Assembly: GCF_011601275.1 (NCBI RefSeq)
Contig: NZ_JAAOLY010000016.1
Location: 1-64,000, forward strand
DNA length: 64,000 nt
DNA from: Janthinobacterium lividum
Lineage (GTDB): Bacteria > Pseudomonadota > Gammaproteobacteria > Burkholderiales > Burkholderiaceae_D
Direction of reading: 5' to 3'
In this document: piece after piece, positions 1 to 8,866 of the stretch
How positions within the stretch are numbered: position 1 is the first letter of the stretch
Layout of the letters: every line of letters begins with the position of its first letter
The notes under the pieces: model-generated
The model's database searches: none
Seen by the model: the letters and a program-made list of their open reading frames with translations, nothing else
What the model was told of the DNA's origin: nothing
Program-made: the position numbers and the translations under genes

Positions 1-68
1 GGTAGACGCGCATGGTTCAGGTCCATGTGCCTTCGGGTGTAGGGGTTCGAGTCCCTTCGTGGGCACCA
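1..68 (+). tRNA. tRNA-Leu (CAG), 5' end cut by window
   Basis: The 3' part of a tRNA gene. The anticodon stem CATGG/CCATG (11-15, 23-27) encloses a 7-base loop with anticodon CAG at 18-20. A long variable arm follows, as expected of a type II tRNA such as leucine. The T-arm GTTCGAGTC and an encoded CCA end (66-68) complete it. The acceptor 5' strand and most of the D-arm lie outside the window. Confidence 0.93.
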
Positions 69-81
69 TTACCTAATTCGC

Positions 82-119
82 AAAAAAGCCGCAAACTTTC
101 ACGAGTTTGCGGCTTTTTT
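82..119. terminator. bidirectional Rho-independent terminator
   Basis: A perfect 10-bp stem (88-97 with 104-113) has a 6-base loop, an A-run on its left (82-87) and a T-run on its right (114-119). It can therefore end both the tRNA-Leu transcript from the left and the leftward qorB transcript from the right. Confidence 0.9.
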
Positions 120-159
120 CATTTCCGGATGCCGTGCTGCCACGGCATCCTCCCTCCCC

Positions 160-1011
160 TTACTTCGCCAGCGCCGCCTTGACGGCGTCAAGCAGGCTCG
201 TCGTCGGACGGCCGATCAACGCGCTCAATTGCTTGCCATGGTCTTCCAGGCCGCCCTTGGCCGCGCCCGCATCGGAATCGGCCAGCAGATCGGCAAAGCC
301 TTCCGGCACGCCCACGCTCACCAGCGCCGCCTTGAAGTCCGCCTGCGGCAAATCCTTGTACACAATCGCCTTGCCCGACTGGCGCGCCACTTCGGCCGCG
401 TACTCGGTCAGGGTAAAGCCCTGGTCGCCAGCCAGTTCATAGATGGCTTGCGGTTTATCCGCCGTCAGCACGGCAGCGGCGGCGGCGGCATAATCAGCGC
501 GCGCGGCCGACGAGAAGCGCCCGTTTTGCGCCGCGCCCAGCACGACGCCATGCTCGAGCACGGGCGCCAGGTGTTCCGTATGGTTTTCCAGGTACCAGCT
601 GTTGCGCAGGAAACTGTAAGGCAGGCCGGAGGCGCGGATGGCCGCTTCCGTGGTCACGTGCTCGGCGGCCAGGCCCAGCGGCGATGTGTCGGCGCGCAAG
701 ACGCTCGTGTAGGCCAGCAGGGATACGCCGGCGCGCTTGGCCGCATCGATGACGTTCTGGTGTTGCTGGGCGCGCTGGCCCACTTCGCTCGACGAAATCA
801 GCAGGATTTTCGTTGCGCCCTTGAACGCCGCATCGAGGCTGGCGCCATCGTTGTAATCGGCCTGGCGCACTTGCACGCCCTGGGCGGCCAGGTCGGCGGC
901 CTTGGCCGGGTTGCGCACGGCGGCAATGATGTTGGCTGCGGGAACGGACTTGAGCAGGCTGGCAATGACGTGCTGGCCCAGATTGCCTGTGGCGCCGGTG
1001 ATGACGATCAT
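160..1011 (-). CDS. qorB: NAD(P)H:quinone oxidoreductase 2, QorB/YtfG-like
   Basis: A 283-residue NmrA-like atypical short-chain dehydrogenase. The N-terminal Rossmann motif GATGNLG (residues 6-12) binds NADPH, and the sequence closely follows E. coli QorB (YtfG) through conserved stretches such as LLISSSEVGQRA and ADSDAGAAKGGL. QorB reduces quinones with NADPH in the cytosol. The gene is divergent from an HxlR-type regulator, the same pairing as E. coli ytfG-ytfH, so quinone- or thiol-stress control by that neighbour is likely. Length is normal for the family. Confidence 0.93.
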   Translation of the reverse strand: MIVITGATGNLGQHVIASLLKSVPAANIIAAVRNPAKAADLAAQGVQVRQADYNDGASLDAAFKGATKILLISSSEVGQRAQQHQNVIDAAKRAGVSLLAYTSVLRADTSPLGLAAEHVTTEAAIRASGLPYSFLRNSWYLENHTEHLAPVLEHGVVLGAAQNGRFSSAARADYAAAAAAVLTADKPQAIYELAGDQGFTLTEYAAEVARQSGKAIVYKDLPQADFKAALVSVGVPEGFADLLADSDAGAAKGGLEDHGKQLSALIGRPTTSLLDAVKAALAK

Positions 1012-1022
1012 GATTTCTCCTT

Positions 1023-1094
1023 GGTACGTGGGTGGTAAAACCCTATAATAGGACTATTACTTACTTATTGTAAGTACGTACCTTTTGGTAAGTA
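1023..1094. promoter_or_regulatory. candidate HxlR-family operator between qorB and its regulator
   Basis: The divergent spacer holds a perfect inverted repeat TACTTAC-TTATT-GTAAGTA (1058-1076). Its core TTAC-N5-GTAA matches the operator form I recall for HxlR/DUF24-family repressors such as Bacillus CatR. The half-site GTAAGTA recurs at 1088-1094, exactly 18 bp downstream. A looser pair GGTACGT/ACGTACC lies at 1023-1029 and 1076-1082. The position suits joint control of qorB and the regulator. Binding itself is inferred. Confidence 0.65.
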
Positions 1095-1127
1095 TGAATA
1101 AAATTTCAATTTATAGGGCCAACTATC

Positions 1128-1556
1128 ATGTCCACAGACACTCCCGGCGCCAGCCTGCGCGCCGCCCTCGCCCGGCAAACCCAGGACGCACATCTGATGG
1201 CTGCCGCCTGCCCCTCGCGCGCCGTGCTCAGCCACCTGACCAGCCGCTGGGCCGTGCTGGTGCTGGTACTGCTGCTGAGCGGCACGCGGCGCTTCAGCGA
1301 ACTGCGCCGTGAAGTGGGCGGCGTCAGCGAAAAAATGCTGGCGCAAACCCTGGAAGCGCTGGCGGGCGACGGCTTCGTGCTGCGCCAGGCGTATCTGGTG
1401 ATACCGCCCAAGGTGGAATACAGCCTCACGCCGCTGGGACGCGAAGCGGCAGAACGCCTGGCCATGCTGGTCGACTGGATCGAGGATAACTACCCGCGCA
1501 TCGAGCAGGCGCGCGCCGACCTGGCCACGGCGCCCGCAGCGCAAAACGCCGCGTGA
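1128..1556 (+). CDS. ytfH: HxlR-family (DUF24) transcriptional regulator, YtfH-like
   Basis: A 142-residue winged-helix regulator. The signature CPSRAVLSHLTSRWAVLVL and the recognition segment GGVSEKMLAQTLEALAGDGF match the HxlR family and E. coli YtfH closely. The single conserved N-terminal cysteine (in AACPSR) is the residue that senses electrophiles or oxidants in characterised relatives (QorR, YodB). The ATG at 1128 places this cysteine at the usual distance from the start. It is divergent from qorB, which it probably represses together with itself through the inverted repeat between them. Confidence 0.9.
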   Translation: MSTDTPGASLRAALARQTQDAHLMAAACPSRAVLSHLTSRWAVLVLVLLLSGTRRFSELRREVGGVSEKMLAQTLEALAGDGFVLRQAYLVIPPKVEYSLTPLGREAAERLAMLVDWIEDNYPRIEQARADLATAPAAQNAA

Positions 1557-1658
1557 ACGAGACCCATCCGCATTGCTTTTAGTCATCAAGAATTATCGTT
1601 TACTCCTACTTGCCTTGATGTAATACTAGGCCCATGAACCGCGTAAGGGCGCGACACC

Positions 1659-3899
1659 ATGAATCAGTTGATTTCCTCCATCACCGACCGGGCCAATGTG
1701 CTGCTGGTCAGCAATTCGCCGAACGAAGTGCGCGAACTGCTGTATGTGCTGGACCGGCATAACCTGGGCACGGGACTGGCGGGCGATATCGACGAAGGCG
1801 TGGAACTGGCGGCCGGCGGCACGGACCTGATCCTGCTCGACGCAGCCCTGGCGGGCTCGAATATCGGCGCCACCTGCATGCGCTTGCGCAATGCGGGCGG
1901 ACGCCACAGCGTGCCCCTGCTGCTGATGTCGGCCACGCCCAGCGCCGAGGAACAGGGCCGCAGCGTGGGCGCCGGCGCCTCCGACTACATCAAGATGCCC
2001 TTCAATGCGCGCGACGTGGCGGAAAAAATCCTCATGGAACTGGCGCTGCACAAGGCCGAGGCGCCCGCGCCGCGTGCGACCACGCCGCCGCGCCCCCTGC
2101 ATCCGCAAACGCTGGAAGTCAATTACCACTCGATCCTGGCCGGCTCGCCCGACGCCGTGCTGCTGTTCGATATCGACAATGGCCTGCTGATCGACGCCAA
2201 TCACCTGGCTGAAGAATTGTTCGGCATGCCGCTGGCCGAGCTGCTGCAAGGCGGCATGGAGCCGCTGTTTCCCAAGCATCAGAGCGATGGACGCGCCTCG
2301 CCGCAGCTGCTGGAAGAAAAGATCCGCGATACCTTGCAAGGCAAGATCGTCGTCTTCCGCGCCAGCTGCTGCCACCGCGACAGCCGCCCGATCGCCTGCG
2401 AAATCCGGCTGATGCGCCTGTCCGTGCCGGGCCGCCAGCTCGTGCATGCGCGCATCATCGACTTGACCGAACGCAACCTCGCCGAAGCGATGCGCTCGGG
2501 CCAGAGCGCCCTGCTGGAAATGGTCGCCAAGGGCGCGCCCCTGATCCCCACCCTGAACCAGTTGCTGCTCTTGATCGAAGGCCAGTCGCGCGGCGTGCTC
2601 TGCTCCATCATGCTGCTCGACGATGACGGCATCCACATGCACAGCGCGGCCGGTCCCAGCCTGCCGCCCGACTACATGGCCCTGCTCGAAGGCGTGGCCA
2701 TCGGCCCCGGCGTGGGCTCTTGCGGCACGGCCATGTTCCTGCGCGAACCGGTGGTCGTCAGCGACATCATGTGCGATCCGCTGTGGGCGCCCTACCGCGA
2801 GCTGGCCGCGCCGTTCGGCTTGCGCGCCTGCTGGTCGCGCCCCATCTTCGGCCAGGATGGCGCCGTGCTCGGTTCGTTCGCCATGTATTACCGCGATGTG
2901 CGCAAGCCCGATGCGCGCGACCTGGAACTGATCGACACGGCGACCGACCTGGCCGGCATCGCGATTGGCCGCATGCGCCACGAGCGCGAGCTGCAGCGCC
3001 ACCGCACCCACCTGGAGGAGCTGGTGGCCGAACGCACGGCGGCCCTGACGCAGGCCAAGGAACACTCGGAGCAAACAAACCGCGAGTTGGCCGCCGCGCT
3101 GGAAAACCTGTCCATCACGCAGGAGGAACTGGTACGCCGCGACAAGCTGGCCGCGCTCGGTGCGCTGGTGGCCGGCATCGCGCATGAACTCAATACGCCG
3201 ATCGGCAACGGCCTGGTGGTGGCCACCACGATGGCCGAACGCACGCGCGAAATCCAGGCCAGCTTCCTGGACGGCTTGCGCCGCTCCGAACTGGGCGCCT
3301 ACCTGACCCAGGCCAGCGAAGCGGACGCCATCATGCTGCGCAACCTGCAGCGCGCGGCCGATCTCGTCTCGAGCTTCAAGCAGATCGCCGTCGACCGCGC
3401 CAGCTCGCAGCGCCGCCACTTCCTGCTGCGCCAGTTCGTGGCCGAGCTGATGCTGCCCCTGTCCACGCAGCTCAAGGCCGCCGGTTTGACGCTGACGCAG
3501 GACGTGCCGGAGGGCCTGGCCATGGACAGCTATCCGGGTCCGCTGGGCCAGGTGCTGAGCAACCTGCTGGAAAACTGCCTGCGCCACGCTTTCGAAGGCC
3601 GCAGCGGCGGCACCATTAACGTCAGGGCGCGCGGCAGCGACGACGAGCAAACGATTACGCTGTCCATCGCCGACACGGGCGTGGGCATCGCCGCCGACGA
3701 CCTCGTGCACGTCTACGACCCCTTTTTCACGACCAAGCTCGGTTCCGGCGGCTCGGGCCTGGGCCTGCATGTGGCGCACAACATCGTCACGGGCGTGCTG
3801 GGCGGCCATATCGACGCCACCAGCCGCACCGGCGACGCCAGCGGCACCACCTTTACCCTGCAGCTGCCCGCCACGGCGCCGCAATCGCCCGCGCCCTGA
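1659..3899 (+). CDS. hybrid sensor histidine kinase with N-terminal degenerate receiver, PAS and GAF domains
   Basis: 746 residues with no membrane segment seen. In order: a receiver-like domain (about 10-125), PAS (about 150-270), GAF (about 285-440), a coiled linker, HisKA with phospho-acceptor His509 in IAHELNTPI, and a C-terminal HATPase (N-box NLLENCLRHAF, G1 DTGVGI, G2 GSGLGL). The receiver keeps the phosphorylatable-type aspartate D61 (LILLDAAL). The usual acidic pair is replaced by S18-N19, however, and the conserved lysine position reads Met113 (IKMPF), so it is probably a pseudo-receiver. No response regulator lies next to it. A weak AAGGG ribosome site precedes the ATG. The stimulus is unknown. 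Confidence 0.85.
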   Translation: MNQLISSITDRANVLLVSNSPNEVRELLYVLDRHNLGTGLAGDIDEGVELAAGGTDLILLDAALAGSNIGATCMRLRNAGGRHSVPLLLMSATPSAEEQGRSVGAGASDYIKMPFNARDVAEKILMELALHKAEAPAPRATTPPRPLHPQTLEVNYHSILAGSPDAVLLFDIDNGLLIDANHLAEELFGMPLAELLQGGMEPLFPKHQSDGRASPQLLEEKIRDTLQGKIVVFRASCCHRDSRPIACEIRLMRLSVPGRQLVHARIIDLTERNLAEAMRSGQSALLEMVAKGAPLIPTLNQLLLLIEGQSRGVLCSIMLLDDDGIHMHSAAGPSLPPDYMALLEGVAIGPGVGSCGTAMFLREPVVVSDIMCDPLWAPYRELAAPFGLRACWSRPIFGQDGAVLGSFAMYYRDVRKPDARDLELIDTATDLAGIAIGRMRHERELQRHRTHLEELVAERTAALTQAKEHSEQTNRELAAALENLSITQEELVRRDKLAALGALVAGIAHELNTPIGNGLVVATTMAERTREIQASFLDGLRRSELGAYLTQASEADAIMLRNLQRAADLVSSFKQIAVDRASSQRRHFLLRQFVAELMLPLSTQLKAAGLTLTQDVPEGLAMDSYPGPLGQVLSNLLENCLRHAFEGRSGGTINVRARGSDDEQTITLSIADTGVGIAADDLVHVYDPFFTTKLGSGGSGLGLHVAHNIVTGVLGGHIDATSRTGDASGTTFTLQLPATAPQSPAP

Positions 3900-3946
3900 A
3901 CGGCATGCGCGCTACAATGCCCGTAAGCAATTCTTTCGGAGCACCC

Positions 3947-4141
3947 ATGAAATACCTGATCGCCACGGCCCTGCTGGCAGTTTGCGCCTGTGCAATGGCC
4001 GGACCTGCCCCCTGGTACAAATGGCGCAGCAAGATCGACGGCACCCTGTCGTGCGCCCAGTCCACCCTGGGATTTGGCTGGGAACTGGCCTCGGGACCGT
4101 ACAAAGATAGCCGTTGCGAAAAACCGGCGCTTGTTAAATAA
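3947..4141 (+). CDS. small secreted protein, unknown function
   Basis: A 64-residue product with a clear signal peptide (MKYLIATALLAVCACAMA, cleaved near residue 18) and a short mature part of about 46 residues containing two cysteines that could pair in the periplasm. I chose the ATG at 3947 over the upstream in-frame ATG at 3905 because it begins the signal peptide and follows a CGGAG ribosome site. TACAAT at 3913-3918 could be a -10 element. I do not recognise a family. Confidence 0.6.
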   Translation: MKYLIATALLAVCACAMAGPAPWYKWRSKIDGTLSCAQSTLGFGWELASGPYKDSRCEKPALVK

Positions 4142-4248
4142 TGGGGCCATGACCACACGGGGCACCGGCTTGAAAGCAAGCGATGGCATTGCGGCGTCGA
4201 AAGAGTATGGAACGATAAGAACGTATCTATTCAAACCGAGGAGACCAC

Positions 4249-4860
4249 ATGTTTACGAATCCCGAACAATTCGCATCGGCCACCAAGGCCCTGTTTGAAT
4301 TCCAGCTGATGACCTTCAACACCCTCACCTCGAAGGCCGTGCAAGGCGTGGAACAGGTACTGGCATTGAACATGGCCACCGCCAAGTCCGGCATCGAGGA
4401 TGGCCTTGCCGCCGGCAAGGAAATCAGCCAGGCCAAGGATCCGAAGGCCGCCATGGCCGCCGCCGCCGCCCAGCTGCAACCGGGCGTGGCCGGCGCCAAA
4501 GCGTATAAACAGCAACTCGACGACATCATCAAGGAAATCCACACGGAATTCACCACGGCCGCCGAAGCCCATGTGGCCGAAGCGAAGAGCAATCTGAGCG
4601 CCCTGATCTACGACGTCACGAAAAACGTGCCGCCAGGCTCGGAAAACGCCGTCGCCATCGTCAAGGCCGCCATCGACAACGCCTTCCTCGGCTACGAGCA
4701 AGTGACCAAGGCAACGAAACAGGCCGTGAAGACCGTGGAAGAGCAAATCGCCAAGGCCAGCGCGCAAGTGGCGCAGGCCACGGAAAAAGCCACGGCCGGT
4801 GCCACTGCCGCGGCTGAAAAAGCGGCGCCGACGGCCAAGCCGAAGGCTGCTAAAAAGTAA
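4249..4860 (+). CDS. phaP: phasin family protein (polyhydroxyalkanoate granule-associated)
   Basis: 203 residues, almost wholly alpha-helical. The N-terminal pattern (FEFQLMTFNTLTSKAVQGVEQVLALN) fits the granule-associated phasin family of betaproteobacteria. An Ala/Lys-rich tail (TAKPKAAKK) resembles the flexible C-termini of phasins. Phasins coat PHA granules in the cytosol and limit coalescence. A strong GAGGAG ribosome site precedes the ATG. No phaC, phaA or phaB lies in this window, so the rest of the PHA pathway must be elsewhere. Confidence 0.88.
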   Translation: MFTNPEQFASATKALFEFQLMTFNTLTSKAVQGVEQVLALNMATAKSGIEDGLAAGKEISQAKDPKAAMAAAAAQLQPGVAGAKAYKQQLDDIIKEIHTEFTTAAEAHVAEAKSNLSALIYDVTKNVPPGSENAVAIVKAAIDNAFLGYEQVTKATKQAVKTVEEQIAKASAQVAQATEKATAGATAAAEKAAPTAKPKAAKK

Positions 4861-4863
4861 GCA

Positions 4864-4960
4864 GTAGGTCGGATTAGCGCGGCAAGGCTGTGCTAATCCG
4901 ACGCATTGTTGGCGCTCATGGTGATGTCGGATTACGCGCTTGCGCGCTAATCCGGCCTAC
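4864..4960. repeat. double-hairpin REP-like palindromic element
   Basis: Two hairpins lie in tandem. The first has perfect 11-bp arms GTCGGATTAGC (4868-4878) and GCTAATCCGAC (4892-4902). The second pairs 4926-4939 with 4944-4956. The whole block is also one large palindrome, since GTAGGTCGGATTAGCGC (4864-4880) pairs with 4944-4960 at 16 of 17 positions. This nested layout between the phasin gene and a convergent transporter gene is typical of REP/BIME elements. It could also act as a terminator or mRNA stabiliser. Confidence 0.8.
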
Positions 4961-5027
4961 CCGGCCTACAATGAATCCACCGGCAGGCCCCGGTATTGGC
5001 CTCCTCCCATACCAAGATGGCCCGCTA

Positions 5028-6257
5028 CTAGCTGCAGAAATCCTCACATGCCTTCGCCTCGACGGCGCCTTCCAGCTGGCGGCGCCAGGCCGCCATGCGC
5101 CACGCGGCCCAGGCGGCGGACAAGGCGCCCGCGACGAGTATCAGCCGCGTATCGATCAGGGTCAGCACCGAACCGCTGAGGGCGACGACGATATTGGCGA
5201 TGCAAAACGTCGTGGCCAGCAAACCCATCACGGCACCCTGTCCGTGCGCGCTGAAGCGCTCGGCGCACCAGCCCTGTATCACCGTGTTGTACAGCGCATT
5301 CGGAATGCCGAACAGCACGATGGCGGCGATGCCCACCCAAATATTACCCAGCGCCAAAATCCCTACGGCCAGCGCCACGCCGCACGCGTACCAGCTGGCG
5401 CGCAGCAGCGGCGCATGGCGGCTGGGACCGCCCGCCAGCAAGGACGTGATGGTCATCGTGCCGCACAGGCCCACATTTACCCAGGCAATCTCCTGTGCAT
5501 GGTAATTGGCCGTCTCGACCAGCCACAGCGGATAGAACTCATAAAAGCTGGCCACGCCGCAGGTCAGCGCCAGTTGCACGATGAACAGGGTGCGCAGCTC
5601 CTCATGGCGCAGCAAATTGAGCGAATGGCGGTCGCGCGCCACTTGCCACCACGAGGTCGTCAAGAGCGAGGGCGTTTCGCGCGGCAAACCCACGGCCACC
5701 AGCACGGCGACCAGCATCAGGGCGGCGGCGGCAATCCAGAACGGCACCGTCACGCCCCAGTGCAGGGTCGCACCCGCCAGGATCGGCCCTACCAGCCAGC
5801 CCAGGTAAAACGCGCCATTCAGCCACGACATGGCGCGCAGGCGCAGCGGTCCCGTCAGTTGATCGGCCAGCATGGCGCGCGCCACGGCGCCGTTCCCTTC
5901 CAGCAAACCCGTGATAAAACGGGCGACGATGAACAGAGGATAGGACTGGATCACCAGCGCCCAGGCCGTGATGGCGTGGCCGATGGCGGCGCCCACGGCC
6001 GTGCGCATCAGCAAGGGACGGCGGCCATAGCGGTCGGATAACGGTCCCAGCAAGGCCGAGCCGATCAGCAAGCCCAGCGGGTTGATGGTCAGCGCCAGGC
6101 CGAACAGCAATTTCGATGGCAAGCCGAGAAAATTATTGAAGGCATTCGGCGCCTCGGCCGCGAACAGGGGCGGCAGGATCGGGTATGGCAGCGAGGCGCC
6201 GATGGTCGACAGCAGCGCCAGCAGGCAGGCGGCGGAAATCAGGATGATGTTTTTCAT
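5028..6257 (-). CDS. MFS transporter, TetA/DHA1-like exporter
   Basis: 409 residues, hydrophobic throughout, consistent with about 12 membrane helices. The cytoplasmic loop 2-3 motif A appears as GPLSDRYGRRPLL, typical of the drug:H+ antiporter (DHA1) branch of the major facilitator superfamily. The substrate cannot be read from sequence. I placed the start at MKNIILIS (6257) instead of the in-frame ATG 17 codons upstream, because it opens directly into helix 1. It converges on the phasin gene and is divergent from the SUKH gene. Confidence 0.8.
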   Translation of the reverse strand: MKNIILISAACLLALLSTIGASLPYPILPPLFAAEAPNAFNNFLGLPSKLLFGLALTINPLGLLIGSALLGPLSDRYGRRPLLMRTAVGAAIGHAITAWALVIQSYPLFIVARFITGLLEGNGAVARAMLADQLTGPLRLRAMSWLNGAFYLGWLVGPILAGATLHWGVTVPFWIAAAALMLVAVLVAVGLPRETPSLLTTSWWQVARDRHSLNLLRHEELRTLFIVQLALTCGVASFYEFYPLWLVETANYHAQEIAWVNVGLCGTMTITSLLAGGPSRHAPLLRASWYACGVALAVGILALGNIWVGIAAIVLFGIPNALYNTVIQGWCAERFSAHGQGAVMGLLATTFCIANIVVALSGSVLTLIDTRLILVAGALSAAWAAWRMAAWRRQLEGAVEAKACEDFCS

Positions 6258-6413
6258 GCGGGTTCGGCGGATGTTAGTCTGGCAAGCATACGTGACCATG
6301 CCACACAAGCAAACTTAAATGTTTATTCATGATGCCCATCGTTGCTGCCGTGAAGCGTGCGAGGCACGGCCTCCGCTATCATGCCCACACGAATCACGTT
6401 TAACGGGGCAAAC

Positions 6414-7118
6414 ATGACACTGTCAGAAATTGAACAGCAGCACGGCTTCACCTATCCCGCATTGTATCGGCAGCTGGAGCGCGACGGCATGCTGGCCGTG
6501 GGCGAATACGGCCCCGACTGGTACAAGCTGGTCTATCCCACATTGACGGAGCGGCCCACCCTGCTGCTGCATGCGGACGATTTCGAATTGCTCAACATCG
6601 AGGCCGTCGCCGCGGAAGCGGAAACCTTGCTGGATACGGACGATTACCGGCAGGTCGATCCCGCCTTCCAGTTCATCCCCTTCGCGCAAACGGGCGCGGG
6701 CGACCATTATTGCTTTTTCGCGTCAAGCGAGCAAGACGGCGAGATGCCCATCGTGCTGCTGTGGCATGACGAGAATGAAGCCCAGTACCTGGCAAAAAAC
6801 CTGCAAGATTTCATGGCTCACATGTTGTTGAACAGCATGGCCGACCAGGATACGTACAACGACGTCAGCGACGAGGCATTCAAGGAGCAACTGGCTAAAA
6901 CCCTGGGCACGCACGCGCGCTACCTGACGGTGCGGCAAGCCGACGTGCTGCACGCCTTGCTGGCCAGGGAAATCATCGATTACGAGGTGGCGCTGCCGAA
7001 GGGACGCACGGAAACGCACAGGGGATTGCTGACCGATATCGAACTGGCCAGCTTGCGCGCGGAGCTGATTCCCTATGAAAAGTTCGACAGCTATTTTCCC
7101 TACAGCACGGCTGACTAA
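6414..7118 (+). CDS. SMI1/KNR4 (SUKH) family protein
   Basis: 234 residues. The N-terminal half (MTLSEIEQQHGFTYPALYRQL, then DWYKLVYPTL, DFELLNIEAV, FIPFAQTGAGDHYCFF and PIVLLWHDE) has the spacing and motifs of the SUKH fold. Bacterial SUKH proteins are often immunity proteins of contact-dependent or polymorphic toxins, but isolated members exist. No toxin gene flanks it here, so an immunity role is not supported by context. The ATG at 6414 follows GGGGCA; an upstream ATG at 6357 lacks such a site. Confidence 0.6.
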   Translation: MTLSEIEQQHGFTYPALYRQLERDGMLAVGEYGPDWYKLVYPTLTERPTLLLHADDFELLNIEAVAAEAETLLDTDDYRQVDPAFQFIPFAQTGAGDHYCFFASSEQDGEMPIVLLWHDENEAQYLAKNLQDFMAHMLLNSMADQDTYNDVSDEAFKEQLAKTLGTHARYLTVRQADVLHALLAREIIDYEVALPKGRTETHRGLLTDIELASLRAELIPYEKFDSYFPYSTAD

Positions 7119-7213
7119 ACATAAAATCGCTGGGCAAGCGGCGGCTGAAGGTTTAAACTGTATATAAACACAGTAAAAGCCATCGCCTTGCCACTTGCCC
7201 TATTGCCATCCCC

Positions 7214-8866
7214 ATGTTGAGAGTCCTGGAAAATCCCCTGTACTATCTGGATAATTTCCAGGATGTGCTGAACTGGATCGGCGCGCGTTACGCCGATCTG
7301 CTGAGCGTTGAAGAAACGCAGTTCATCGCCGCCTTCGGCGCACTGCCGCAGCCGTCGCGCGCCCTGTTCGTGCGCCTCGTCATGCGCAAGGGCTGCCTGT
7401 TTCGTGCCAGCAAGCTCAATTATCCGGAAATCGGCGACACGCGCGCGGCTGCCCTGCCCTTGCTGGCCCTGGAATGGGTCGAAGCCGATCCCGTCATTGC
7501 GCTCGATGAACTGTTCGACTTGCTGCTGAAGGCGGAAATCGTCCAGGCCTTCGACCTCGCCACCCCGCTGAAAGCGGCGCGCAAGGCCGAGCAGCTGGAC
7601 GCCTTGCGCGAGCAGCACGGGGAAAACAGACCGTTCTCCGCCTGGCATCCGGCCTCCGGCGACATACTGTACCGCATCGGCCTGCAAACGCTGTGCGACC
7701 GCCTGCGCCTGATTTATTTTGGTAATTATCACCAGGACTGGTCGGAATTCGTGCTGTCCGACCTCGGCGTGTATCAATATGAAAAAGTGGAATTCTCGCC
7801 GCAGTCGCGGGGTTTTCGCACGCGCCAGGATATCGAGCACTATGAAGTGCTGCACCAGTGCCGCGAGCGCTACAACGACAGCGCGCCGGCGGACGAAGTG
7901 CTGCAGGAACTGGCTGCGCTGCCATTACCAGAGGACAATACCTGGCTGGCCAGCCGGCGCGACAAGCTGCGCTTCCAGATCGCCCAGCACCTGGAAAAAT
8001 GCCAGGACTGGCCAGCTGCCTACCGCGCCTACGCCGATTGCGGCTATCCGGGCGCGCGTGGCCGCGCCATCCGCGTGCTGGAAAAAGACGAGCAGCCGCA
8101 AGCTGCCTACGAGCGCCTGCTGATCGCCCTGGCCGCGCCGGAAAGCGAAGCGGAACAGCAATTGCTGCTGCGCATGGCGCCCCGTTTGCGGCGCAAGCTG
8201 GGCCATGCGAAGCAGGCGGCCAATGCGGCGGCCGCCGTGGAACGCATCGACCTGCTGCTGCCCTACCCGGAACAGGCGTGCTACGTGGAAGGGGTGGTGC
8301 AGCAACACCTGATGCAGGACGATGCGCCCGTGTATTACGTGGAAAACACCCTGATCAACTCGCTGTTCGGCCTGCTGTGCTGGCCCGCCATCTTCAAGCC
8401 TATGCCGGGCGCCTTCTTCCACCCGTTTCACAGGGGGCCCGCCGACTTGCACAGCGCCGATTTTTACCAGCGCCGCAGCAACGATTTTGCCGCCTGCCTG
8501 GCGCAGCTGGACGACGGAAGCTACCACGCGGCCATCCGCGCCACGCTTGCCGCCAAGCACGGCATCGTCTCGCCCTTCGTCAGCTGGGACGTGCTGGACG
8601 ATGGCTTGCTGGATCTGGCGCTGGACTGCATCCCGGCCTTTCACCTGAAGAAGGCGTTCGAGCGCATCTTGCTCGACATTAAAAGCAACCGCAGCGGCTT
8701 TCCCGACCTGATCCAGTTCTGGCCACAGGAACAGCGCTACCGCATGATCGAAGTCAAGGGGCCGGGCGACCGTCTGCAAGACAACCAGCTGCGCTGGATC
8801 GCGTATTGCGCCCAGCACGCCATGCCCGTCAGCGTGTGCTATCTGCAGTGGCAGGTGGCCACATGA
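7214..8866 (+). CDS. FAN1-like structure-specific nuclease with C-terminal VRR-NUC domain
   Basis: 550 residues. The C-terminus is a VRR-NUC (PD-(D/E)XK) domain, with catalytic D498 in GFPDLIQFW, then E513 and K515 in IEVKGPGDRLQDNQ, followed by the conserved glutamine. The long helical N-terminus (NPLYYLDNFQDVLNWI, LFVRLVMRKG) matches bacterial FAN1 orthologues of about 550 residues. FAN1 cuts 5' flaps and can process interstrand crosslinks. The stop overlaps the start of the downstream helicase gene (ATGA), so the two are translationally coupled. Confidence 0.85.
   Translation: MLRVLENPLYYLDNFQDVLNWIGARYADLLSVEETQFIAAFGALPQPSRALFVRLVMRKGCLFRASKLNYPEIGDTRAAALPLLALEWVEADPVIALDELFDLLLKAEIVQAFDLATPLKAARKAEQLDALREQHGENRPFSAWHPASGDILYRIGLQTLCDRLRLIYFGNYHQDWSEFVLSDLGVYQYEKVEFSPQSRGFRTRQDIEHYEVLHQCRERYNDSAPADEVLQELAALPLPEDNTWLASRRDKLRFQIAQHLEKCQDWPAAYRAYADCGYPGARGRAIRVLEKDEQPQAAYERLLIALAAPESEAEQQLLLRMAPRLRRKLGHAKQAANAAAAVERIDLLLPYPEQACYVEGVVQQHLMQDDAPVYYVENTLINSLFGLLCWPAIFKPMPGAFFHPFHRGPADLHSADFYQRRSNDFAACLAQLDDGSYHAAIRATLAAKHGIVSPFVSWDVLDDGLLDLALDCIPAFHLKKAFERILLDIKSNRSGFPDLIQFWPQEQRYRMIEVKGPGDRLQDNQLRWIAYCAQHAMPVSVCYLQWQVAT

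Noticed and set aside
1626-3884. 752-codon open frame on the minus strand opposite the kinase gene
   Set aside because: Shadow of a GC-rich gene; composition is typical of antisense frames and the plus strand has full kinase motifs.
4890-6041. 383-codon plus-strand frame opposite the MFS gene
   Set aside because: Begins inside the palindromic repeat and lacks hydrophobic or other domain pattern; antisense shadow.
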